DNA of 23,000 nucleotides from positions 1 through 23,000 of the forward strand of contig CAJVPJ010000517.1 of NCBI GenBank assembly GCA_910592205.1, given 5' to 3'. Both the position numbers and the translations under genes were made by a program. The notes beneath the pieces are model-generated. The model was not told the origin of the DNA. It ran no database searches and saw nothing but the letters and a program-made list of their open reading frames with translations. Below are positions 1 through 8,449 of the stretch, one piece after another (the stretch's first letter is position 1; every line of letters starts with the position of its first letter). The DNA comes from Paraglomus occultum. Lineage: Eukaryota > Glomeromycota > Glomeromycetes > Paraglomerales > Paraglomeraceae.

Positions 1-65
1 TAGAAAGTATGCCGCGGAGAATAGAAGCAGTTATTGCAAACAACGGATGGCCAACCAAATATTGA
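1..65 (+). CDS. Tc1-like transposase, C-terminal 20 residues only
   Basis: The reading frame starting at base 3 gives ESMPRRIEAVIANNGWPTKY and a TGA stop at 63-65. The pattern S-M-P-R-R-x-x-A-V-I-x-x-x-G-x-x-T-K-Y is the conserved tail of Tc1-family DDE transposases. No other part of the enzyme is in the window, so it is not known whether the copy is functional. The stop lies about 120 bp from the element end, a normal distance for Tc1 elements. The identification rests on the short tail plus the adjacent terminal repeat. Confidence 0.8.
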   Translation, partial: ESMPRRIEAVIANNGWPTKY

Positions 66-187
66 TTTATATATAGTTACTTTATTGGTTAAACTATGAT
101 ATGTTAAATTTTGAAACGTAATTATTATGTACCATTTTGTGCAATTAATAAAAATTTGATGTGCTAGACTTTTGTCCAGGTAGTGTA
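1..187 (+). mobile_element. 3' end of a Tc1/mariner-type DNA transposon
   Basis: The window opens inside a Tc1-like element. A transposase C-terminus (1-65) is followed by about 90 bp of AT-rich spacer and a terminal inverted repeat at about 158-185. Read from the outside, the repeat starts CACTACCTGGACAAAAGTCT, the usual look of a Tc1-family end. The dinucleotide TA at 186-187 directly follows the repeat and fits the TA target duplication of this superfamily. The left end lies outside the window, so copy length and integrity are unknown. Confidence 0.85.
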
Positions 188-1451
188 TCCTATATTAATC
201 ACATTATGGTTTATATTCATCACCTTCCGGTATGATAAAGTGAGCATTAAAATTAAGACAATCCATATGTTATGAATGAGCACCATTATTACTTTTCAGA
301 ACGTCATCAGTCATACTGGGTCAATTTTACAGCCACCTAATCAGCCCCTCATTTATAAAATGTTCACTTTGTCTGGTTTGCCCCCCATATGACGATGTTA
401 TAGTGTTATTAATAATATACTATTACGACAGAAATGTTTGTGGAGCTGATGCGATAGTTCGGGAACGAAAATGGGGATTTGGGGGGGGGGGGGACGCCGA
501 AAAAAATGGTTTCATCGTGGTACAGAAGATCGCGCCATTCATGACGACATTTTGACATTTTTGTCGTCATCAAGTTTACAAAAAACCGCCTTGTTTCACT
601 TTTACTTATATCATTTTAATTATAATGACATTTCTATCACGAGATTATGAGGCACGCTGTTGCTTTCTGATGTAAGCGTTGTCTGTCATGTTCATCAATG
701 ACGTACTGCATTTTTCTGAATAAATGACGCTGATTTGCAGCACATTTTCGCGACATCATCAGACTTGGAAATCAAGCATCAAATCATAATAACGTTATTA
801 TTATGGATGTTGAGAGTGTATTCAAACCATGTAATTTCCTATTTCGTACCTCCCAAGAATATAAACTGAGAGCTCTTTAAGGGACTTTCAACTCTTCTCA
901 CTCCTTACAATGACCTAATATCCGTAAGCTTCAAATTCCAGTTATTGAACAGTGTTTGGCCTCGCTCTACATCCAACATTGAAATCAAACTCTACGGCCC
1001 ATTAAATTTCTGGCAAAAAAAACAAACCAAACCATTTTCTTATATGGTTTGTGGCTTGGATGAAATGCGCCACCTAAAATTTATGTCATATAGGCCTCAG
1101 ACCTGACATGCTACGATTATTATTATGTTAAATCACGGTTTTTTCTCTCATGCTGACAATCATCGGTTTTTCCAGTGTTACGCAAGCCGCTTTTTCGTTT
1201 CTCCGTATTTAATATTAATATTAATTAGTTTCATCCATATTTACGTAGTTTCTTCCGTATTCAAACACTTTTAGAGGTACACGGTTTCGACTTGTGGCAC
1301 AATGTCCACACGTCCCATATGATAATCAAACTCATCACTGATTTTGGTTGAAAAAAAAAAAAAGGGGAATTTTCGACCAGATGTACATAAACTGTTAGCC
1401 TCAAGACAACCAAGACAACTTCATCTTCTAAAGCACTAATACCAGCGCACA
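188..1451. other. Non-coding stretch upstream of SAM synthetase
   Basis: No convincing coding exon is visible on either strand. It contains a run of 14 G at about 480-493, several A-runs (for example 1351-1363) and AT-rich sequence. The proximal part must hold the promoter and 5' UTR of the SAM synthetase gene starting at 1452; I cannot assign a specific element. A 63-codon minus-strand frame at 1261-1452 overlaps the start of that gene and has no recognisable features. Confidence 0.5.
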
Positions 1452-3195
1452 ATGTCAGCTCACGGCGAAACGTTTCTATTCACTTCAGAGTCAGTGGGAG
1501 AAGGACACCCTGGTGAGTAGAAAAAGAGTAATGACGAAATTGTGACGGTCAATGGAGGAAACGAGCCATGCAATGTATAAGGGTTATGATATGGATGTAA
1601 TCGATCCGTCCGATGTCAATATCAGCTTACACATATCATATTAACGACTGTAAACTTTCACTTTTTCATATTAGACAAAATGGCCGACCAAGTGTCGGAT
1701 GCCATTTTAGACGCGTGTCTCAAAGCTGACCCGTTCTCAAAAGTTGCTTGCGAGACGGCAACAAAGACTGGTTTGGTGTTTGTTTTTGGTGAAATATCCA
1801 CAAACGCCGTACTAGATTACCAGAAACTCATCCGAAACGTCATAAAGCGTATTGGCTATGATGATTCGACAAAGGGCTTTGATTTTCATACGTGCAATAT
1901 ACTCGTTGCAATCGAAGAACAGTCTCCCGATATTGCTCAAGGTCTTGTGAAGAATAGCGAGAGCCTTGAAGACATTGGCGCTGGCGACCAAGGTTAACTA
2001 TATTTCTTTTGTTACGCGGTTAAGGATAATTTTAGAATGTCATTAACAGTTTATTGCATTGTAGGTATCATGTTTGGTTATGCCACCGATGAGACTCCTG
2101 AATTAATGCCGTTGACAATAATGCTGGCTCATAAACTCAACCAGAAGTTGGCTGAATTACGTCGTAACGAGACCCTCAAATGGTAAGTGAGCACAGTAAC
2201 AAATAAAAGTGAACAATTAATATGGACGCGTTTCGATTACGTACTCAGCTGTACTCTTCTTCGTTTTCATTGTCAGGTTGCGCCCAGATACGAAGACGCA
2301 AGTTACTGTGAAATATAGAAATGAACATGGTGCTTTAATCCCACTGGAAGTCGACACAGTTGTAGTATCCACACAGCATAGCCCAGACATTGAGCTTGCG
2401 GATCTGCAAAAGGCTATTTTAGAACATGTAATCCTGCCCGTTATACCCGCCAAATATCTTACAGACAGGACCATCTATCATATACAACCATCGGGAAAGT
2501 TCATCATCGGTGGACCGCAGGGTGACGCAGGGCTAACAGGGAGGAAGATTATCGTCGATACCGTAAGTAATGTTCAGGTACAACGTGGGAATGTGTCATG
2601 TATCACGTGATTTACTAAAGTATCAACTTTCTACTCTTACAGTACGGCGGTCATGGTGCACATGGTGGCGGTGCATTCTCAGGCAAAGATTGGTCCAAAG
2701 TCGATCGGTCTGCAGCTTATACAGGTAAATCTTTATTGCACATGAAATCCACGCGTCGGTATCACAACGCGCATAAATACTAGAAAATTCACGTCTATCA
2801 ATCGACTTTAGGCCGCTGGATCGCCAAGTCACTAGTAGCCGCCGGCCTAGCGCGCCGCGTTCTTGTACAACTGTCCTATGCCATCGGGGTAGCCGAACCT
2901 CTCTCAGTCTTTGTTGATACGTACGGCACCTCGAGCAAGTCCAATGCTGAGCTGTTAGACATTATAAAGAAAAATTGGGATCTGCGCCCAGGAGTTATTG
3001 TACAAGAACTTGGACTTCATAAACCAGACGGATGGTCCTACGAGCAGACTGCTGCGTATGGTCATTTCGGAAGAGACGAGGTAGGTTTATTGCGGAGACG
3101 ACAGAGTACTTTTACTATCGTTTGAAGATTATTAATGCATTCTCATTTCTCTTCGCTAGTTTCCATGGGAGAAACCTAAAACTCTCAAATTGTAA
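1452..3195 (+). CDS. SAM1: S-adenosylmethionine synthetase (methionine adenosyltransferase)
   Basis: The enzyme makes S-adenosylmethionine from ATP and methionine in the cytosol. Seven exons join without frame conflict: 1452-1512, 1675-1992, 2065-2182, 2277-2562, 2643-2724, 2812-3080 and 3160-3195, giving 389 residues, the usual family length. All six introns are GT..AG. Signatures seen are GHPDK at residues 18-22 near the N-terminus, GAGDQG followed by IMFGYATDE (split by intron 2), [13 protein letters not shown], the phosphate-loop motif GGGAFSGKD, and a C-terminal FPWEKPK like that of the yeast enzymes. The start was chosen because [15 protein letters not shown] aligns with the family N-terminus. 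The gene converges on the PPR gene with only 67 bp between stop codons, so the 3' UTRs probably overlap or share sequence. No lesion is seen. Confidence 0.97.
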
Positions 3196-3262
3196 AACTT
3201 ATAACGGAGTGTTTATTACAATACAATATAATGCTACCTCCTACAATTTTCTCCATTGATAG

Positions 3263-5500
3263 TCAATCAACGTTTACGTGATATTGTACAAACACTCTTT
3301 TGAGTTGTGACCGGGAGAAATGCGATGGCTCAGTTGCCATAAAAATCTTCCATACTTCCATTGCCTTGTCAATCGATCCACTCCCTAATAATGTTTTTAA
3401 TACAGTTTTATATACAATCGATGGCAACGGAAAATAACCGATTTGATACAAGTGAGACCAAAGTTTAAGGATATACTCTGTTTGATGAGTTTCTTCGAAT
3501 TTTTGGAATATGATTCGAAATGTCTGTTCGTTTGGAACCAACATTGAGCGGTGTGATGATGGTATAACCGTAACGATATCGTTATTGCTAGTTGTATTGT
3601 TGTTCGCATTACTATTGTAATGCGTATGTCTTATTTTGTTTTGCTCCGATGGTAACTTTATTCCGTCTGATACCTTTTGAGCGCCTTCTGCCATCCATAT
3701 AAACAGCTCATATGCCAACTGGGCCAAAACAGGCTCCATGATTATGTTTATAAGTATTTCATTCAGCGCCTCAGTGTCGTTTCCAACAGTATGCAATAAA
3801 AATGCCTTTGCAAACTCAATGGGACGCGAAAAAATAGTGACCATAACAACCGAATCGGGAACCATTCCCATGTTAACCATCTCTTTATACACATTACTTG
3901 CTCCGTGCGGATCTCTGTTCATTACGTATGCTGTCAATAGTACTGTGTACGATATTACATCTGAAGGAAGTCCGATCTTACGCATATGGTCAAAAACTTG
4001 TTGCGTATTGTATATGTCTCCTTTCTTGGCAAACATGTTCATCAAAGAGGTATAAGTGACATTATCTTGAATAAGTTTGACTGACCACATTTCCCCGAAC
4101 GTTCGCATCGCGTCGTCTATTCTCCCATTGTACGCATACGCATTGAGAAGAGATGTATATACTTTCAAGTCTTTGGATATGTTCATAGTTGTCATCTCTT
4201 CAACCAATCTTTCCACCATTGTTACATTACCTGTCTTACCGTACCCATTTATTAATTGAGTATATATATACTTATTGGCCGGTATTTTACTCGATCTCAT
4301 AGCACATAATGCTTCTTCCGCGCTTACCATGTCTCCATGATATACAAAACTCTTCATTAGGATGGAATATGTTACTATATTCAGTTCTATGCCCTTCGCC
4401 TTCATTTCACGCAACACTGTTCTGATGAATTCTTTCCCGTTGTTTGGTTGTTGATCTGTCGCTGTCATATGCCTCGATACATATTCCGATTGTCTAATAT
4501 CTTTCATAGCAGCCGCATCAAGTAAAATATTCAACGTCCTATCAGAAGGGCGAATAACATTCTTTAACATGTTTGCATATTGCTCAAGAGTTTTCTCGAA
4601 ACTGTCGTCATTTTGTTGCTTTTTAATATATTGCATCAACGTATTATATGTCACATGGTCAGGAGATATTCCGTGATTACGCATCTCGATTAATATCTGC
4701 TCGAACGAAGATAAACCATATGACCGTAGATATCCTGCCAACAATTTGTTAAAAATAAATATGTTTGGCATGACTCCTTGTTTCTTCATTTCCTTCAACG
4801 TCTCCTCCGCTCCCTGCAAGTCATCTATATTTACAAATGCAGCAACGAACGTACTGTACGTAACCAAATCTGGTTTCAATCCGTATTCAGATATCATGCG
4901 AAATACTTCCCGCGCTTTCTGATGATCGTTGTTCGAAAGATACATAAATATAAGAGAATTAAAAGTTCTCATCGAAGGCTTAACTCCTTGTGATCTCATT
5001 GTTTCATACACTTGCGCTGCCTTTTTGCTTCTATTGCGGGCGTATAATGACAATAATATGTTGTAAGTATCTATCCTTGGCTCTATATTTGCTTCGGTCA
5101 AGCTTTTAAATATTTCTTCCACTTTAATGGTATTATTTAGCTTACTGTACCCTGTCATCAGAGTATTGAATGTAATAATGTCTGGTTTATGTCCGGCAGC
5201 TGTCATCTCGTCTAGATACTTCTGAGCATTCCTGATGTCATTGTTTTTAAAAGATGCATTGATCATAGTATTGTACAGAATAATGTCCATTTTTATCCCT
5301 ACTTGATGCATCTCGTGTAATAGCTTGCGCGCGGAAAAAATGTCATTGAGACGTGCATAAGCAGCTATCAACGTCGTATACGAAGCTACGTCTACCATGT
5401 TTTTGGCTTTCATGATTGCGAAAAGTTCTCTAGCATATACTAATTTCCCTGAGCGAACATATGCTGCCATGAGTCTATTATACGAAACCGTTGTTGCCAT
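3263..5500 (-). CDS. P-type pentatricopeptide repeat (PPR) protein
   Basis: An uninterrupted frame of 745 residues is built almost wholly of 35-residue helix-turn-helix PPR motifs (pattern V-T-Y-N/T-T-L ... M...G..PD). About 15 motifs run from residue 5 to about 525; the tenth carries a roughly 20-residue insertion. A less regular helical tail follows, with two degenerate motifs (VPNEQTFRIIF..., LPSIVYKTVLKTLL...). PPR proteins bind single-stranded RNA one motif per base, nearly always in mitochondria in fungi, acting in transcript stability, processing or translation. ATG 5500 leaves motif 1 at the very N-terminus with no targeting peptide. Just upstream (5501-5533) the frame stays open to an AG acceptor, and a candidate tiny first exon at 5642-5653 (ATG plus three codons, then GTAAGT) would add 15 residues. 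A mitochondrial presequence is still not obvious, so further 5' exons are possible. Confidence 0.93.
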   Translation of the reverse strand: MATTVSYNRLMAAYVRSGKLVYARELFAIMKAKNMVDVASYTTLIAAYARLNDIFSARKLLHEMHQVGIKMDIILYNTMINASFKNNDIRNAQKYLDEMTAAGHKPDIITFNTLMTGYSKLNNTIKVEEIFKSLTEANIEPRIDTYNILLSLYARNRSKKAAQVYETMRSQGVKPSMRTFNSLIFMYLSNNDHQKAREVFRMISEYGLKPDLVTYSTFVAAFVNIDDLQGAEETLKEMKKQGVMPNIFIFNKLLAGYLRSYGLSSFEQILIEMRNHGISPDHVTYNTLMQYIKKQQNDDSFEKTLEQYANMLKNVIRPSDRTLNILLDAAAMKDIRQSEYVSRHMTATDQQPNNGKEFIRTVLREMKAKGIELNIVTYSILMKSFVYHGDMVSAEEALCAMRSSKIPANKYIYTQLINGYGKTGNVTMVERLVEEMTTMNISKDLKVYTSLLNAYAYNGRIDDAMRTFGEMWSVKLIQDNVTYTSLMNMFAKKGDIYNTQQVFDHMRKIGLPSDVISYTVLLTAYVMNRDPHGASNVYKEMVNMGMVPDSVVMVTIFSRPIEFAKAFLLHTVGNDTEALNEILINIIMEPVLAQLAYELFIWMAEGAQKVSDGIKLPSEQNKIRHTHYNSNANNNTTSNNDIVTVIPSSHRSMLVPNEQTFRIIFQKFEETHQTEYILKLWSHLYQIGYFPLPSIVYKTVLKTLLGSGSIDKAMEVWKIFMATEPSHFSRSQLKRVFVQYHVNVD

Positions 5501-5783
5501 ATGTTTCTGCGATAACAGATCTTTAACAGACTTCTATCGAATTTGTAGTTTTTGTATTATATCACTATCTGTAATCGAAGGAATGATCATTTTGTTTAAC
5601 ATAAGCTACGAGTTAACCCTCAAGCGTGCGTTTAGACTTACGGAGGCCAGCATTTTATTGGGTGCACGTGATATTACAATCCCTCATACCCTTATTAGGT
5701 GTGTAGTGTAGTATTTCAGTAGACTTACCAAAATTAATAAAATGGTTCCTGTTTAAGCCAGTAACCTGGCACCATATAAGATT
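5501..5783 (-). other. Candidate 5' exon and intron of the PPR gene
   Basis: On the minus strand, ATG at 5653-5651 followed by three codons ends at a GTAAGT donor (5641). A TAG acceptor at 5536-5534 reopens the PPR frame with 11 codons (KSVKDLLSQKH) before the ATG at 5500. The 108-nt intron matches intron sizes elsewhere in the window. An alternative acceptor, TTACAG near 5570, runs into a stop, so the intron might instead lie in the 5' UTR. Only a transcript would decide. Confidence 0.4.
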
Positions 5784-5989
5784 CGCCATTGTATGCGTTT
5801 CCGCCTTTCAATATGAGATTGTACGTGTTTCGCCATTGTATGCGTTTCCGTCTTTCAATATGAGATTGTATGTTTTGCCATTGTATGCATTTCCGTCTTT
5901 CAATCTGAGATTGTACGCGTTTCGCTATTGTATGCGTTTCCGCCTTTCAATATGAGATTGTACGCGTTTCGCTATTGTATGTGTTTTCG
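5784..5989. repeat. 47-bp minisatellite, about 4.4 copies
   Basis: Copies begin at 5784, 5831, 5876, 5923 and 5970 (last partial). Each contains the blocks CATTGTATGCGTTTCCG, CTTTCAATATGAGATTGTA and a variable CG(C/T)GTTT joint. Copy 2 is 45 bp, the others 47. The unit is not a multiple of three and no frame runs through it, so it is non-coding. It lies between the PPR gene and the Fanzor remnant. Confidence 0.93.
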
Positions 5990-6084
5990 GTTCCGCCATT
6001 CGAATACTGACACCATAACATATTTAAAGACATATTCCCCAGCTCATTTATCATTCAAAATCGTAAACTCATAAACTCGTTACT

Positions 6085-8012
6085 ATGCTAACACCACCGC
6101 CAAAACCACCACCAAAACCAAAGATGCAAGCGAAAAGAGGCCTTTAGCTCTCCCAAAGAACTCTTCGGTTCCCCATCCTACAAACGTAAGACCTTATTGG
6201 AACGAAAAAGTCGCGGCATGGTCTCAGAAATTGTGGTTACCTATTGTGTCTAACTCTGCCGTGACTTCATCCACTTCCCACATACTACAAAACTCATGGT
6301 TCTCGTCAACAAAGCGACCTCCGATGAGCACGAACTGTCCCAAAATATCCCTGCAGTCAAGCAAGGAAGAAGAGTCTCCCGACGAAAACCCCACTCTAGG
6401 GAAAAAACGCAAGATCAGGACAACGGCAGCACGCAACAAACGACAACGTTTGGAAACTCTCAATCGTACGCTGCCAATCAAAGTCTATCCAAATCATCTT
6501 CAAAGCATCTACTGAAACGGTGGATGGGCTTGTCGAGATATGCATATAATGCAGTTGTCCGCTGGAGTCGACACCGTCGCGTCTATACCAAGGATTCAGG
6601 TGTTGGTCCATCACGACGGGTTTGGATAAAATCTCAACCAATTGAAGATAAGCTTAGACTTTACACAGATGTTCGTGTCGGAAAAGATGTGAGGACAAGA
6701 GACTTCAGAGATCGTGCGTATGTGGTGAACGCAAATTTATGCGAACTGTTGTGCGTGTTGGATTGCTGCTTCAAGGTACACATGGAAAAGCGCCTGTAAG
6801 CGTTATCGATGAGGCAGTTAACTAATGAATACCCGACGATATTAACACCCGATAATATCTGGATAATTGGAATCACTCGGGAGCCATCTACTCGGGAATA
6901 TTATGTTAGTTTCTACTTTAGAATACGTGCGATACTGGACAGGTTTATACGAAACAACTATTGGATTAAAAGAATGCAGTACAGCGATTGATGAAGCATT
7001 AACTGCTAGGTATGATTGTTATACTTTGTTGGTTTTTTCCCTTCTTTATTTATTTTATTTATTTTTTAACTATATATTAATGTGTATTAATTTTAGGGAT
7101 GGGATAATTAACGGAGCACCATTCAAGAATCATGTGGAACCGTTTTTATGTCAATTATCTCCATACTCCATCAATGCTTTCCGCAGCCCGCCATAAGCCT
7201 GTTATCACGCCAGACGACAAACGCGATTTATGGCCTCTTCATTTCGAAAAAAAAGGCATAACAATAAGTGGCCTGTTCCCCACCGCGTAACATCCGACTG
7301 CAACTTCACCTATATTCGCAAAACGAACGAATGGAAACTTTCCTGGGTTTACGAGAACTCCGCGAAACCCAAGCGGATGGGTCTGTTGATGCAGTTTCCA
7401 TTGACCCTGGCGTTCGTACACTGTTCACGCGGTACTTTCCAACCAAAGGTGTAGGCAAAATTGGCCAATACGACATTGGACGAATTATTCGTCTGTGCCA
7501 ACATATGGATAATCTACAGTCGACCAAGGACAAACTGGCGGCCTCAGTTCAAAGCGTAAGAAGAAGCAGGCCTTGCGACTCGATACGGCAATCTTTCGAA
7601 TGCGACGAAGAATCAAACGCCTACAAAGCGAAGTTCACAAAAAGAGTGTCGCATTTTTCACTCGCGAATTTGATGCCATCGTCATTCCTCCTTTTGAGTT
7701 ATCAAATATGGTAAACCGAAAAACACGAAAGATATCACCCAAAGCCGTTCGTAAAATGCTCTGTTGGGGCCACTATCAATTTCGCCAACGTCTTGTGGCT
7801 AAGGCAGAAGAACTAGGGGTCCGCGTTATTATCCAAAATGAGGCCTACACTTCGAAAACTTGCAGCTGGTGTGGGAACATTCAAAAAATAGGAGGGTCCG
7901 AGATGTACAAATGCCAAAATTGCAAAATGGCGCTCGGGGAATCTTTCTCCGGGCATTGCTTGATGGAGCCTTGATTCTCTCCGGAGATCATGCAGGAAAT
8001 AGTAGTAATTAG
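6085..8012 (+). pseudogene. Fanzor (eukaryotic TnpB/OrfB-like RNA-guided nuclease), frame-broken
   Basis: Homology blocks of a Fanzor/TnpB protein lie in order but in different frames. N-terminal block 6085-6495: Pro/Lys-rich start, then YWNEKVAAWSQKLWLPI and SWFSS. TnpB wedge-type block near 6455-6560: LPIKVYPN, then RWMGLSRYAYN in another frame. From about 7230: a beta-rich segment (TSDCNFTYIRKTNEWKLSWV). RuvC-I SIDPGVRTLFT follows, with Asp codon 7403-7405, then a helical linker; RuvC-II IPPFE has Glu codon 7696-7698. The zinc ribbon has CSWC and CQNC (7861-7923). The C-terminal helix NGARGIFLRALLDGA ends at TAG 8010-8012. Frame changes are needed near 6140, 6497, 7350, 7560 and 7925. The last one also removes the DRD motif that carries the third catalytic Asp, so no active nuclease can be made. 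The stretch 6560-7170 does not look like Fanzor. Confidence 0.88.
6867..7196 (+). other. Unrecognised exon-like frame with a good intron, inside the Fanzor remnant
   Basis: A frame open from 6867 crosses a typical GT..AG intron at 7010-7096 (donor GTATGA, T-rich, acceptor TTTTAG, 87 nt). Splicing joins ...STAIDEALTAR to DGIINGAPFKNHVEPF... and the frame ends at TAA 7194-7196. Just upstream, other frames give protein-like pieces (KDVRTRDFRDRAYVV near 6680-6730; GTHGKAPVSVIDEAVN near 6770-6822). None matches a family I recognise. It may be a decayed second gene inserted into, or fused with, the Fanzor, or a lineage-specific part of it. No ATG starts the frame (TTG at 6867), which argues for a missing upstream exon. 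Confidence 0.35.
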
Positions 8013-8449
8013 TAATGCCTACCATTGATGTGTTACAATCCATCCGATTGTTAATTATTAATGAAAAGTATTACCTATCGATCCGATCTCATGATATGTG
8101 TAGTCTTCCGTAAACTGTTAATTACTATTGTTATTTCGATCACTTATCATTATAAAGCAGTAGAATCTACAGAAAAGCCGAATATAAAACAGTTGCCCTA
8201 TCAAATATTTTGTCATCAATAGCTATCGTACTTTATTTATGAAAATAAAATTTCTTTTCTACGTCTTATTCGATATATGAACTTTATTATTTGCAGCCAC
8301 CCGCAGCTATCTGAAAGAAGTGCGTCTATTTGTAAATATGCGTTTGTAAATAAAGTTCTGTCGTTCACATTAATGTAAATTAACGACGCGTGATTGATAC
8401 TGCGTCTGGCAACAATTTTAAGCAAGAAAACTTTATGATCTGAAGACAC
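8013..8449. other. AT-rich intergenic stretch, no gene seen
   Basis: This separates the Fanzor remnant from the stop codon of the FYVE/ARM gene. It is AT-rich with several TTTATT words (AATAAA on the minus strand, for example near 8232) that could serve as 3' processing signals for that gene. No exon, RNA gene or clear repeat is visible. Confidence 0.5.

Noticed and set aside
2217-2474. Minus-strand 85-codon frame
   Set aside because: Shadow of SAM synthetase exon 4.
6396-6641. Minus-strand 81-codon frame
   Set aside because: Overlaps the Fanzor N-terminal block on the opposite strand; no motif of its own.
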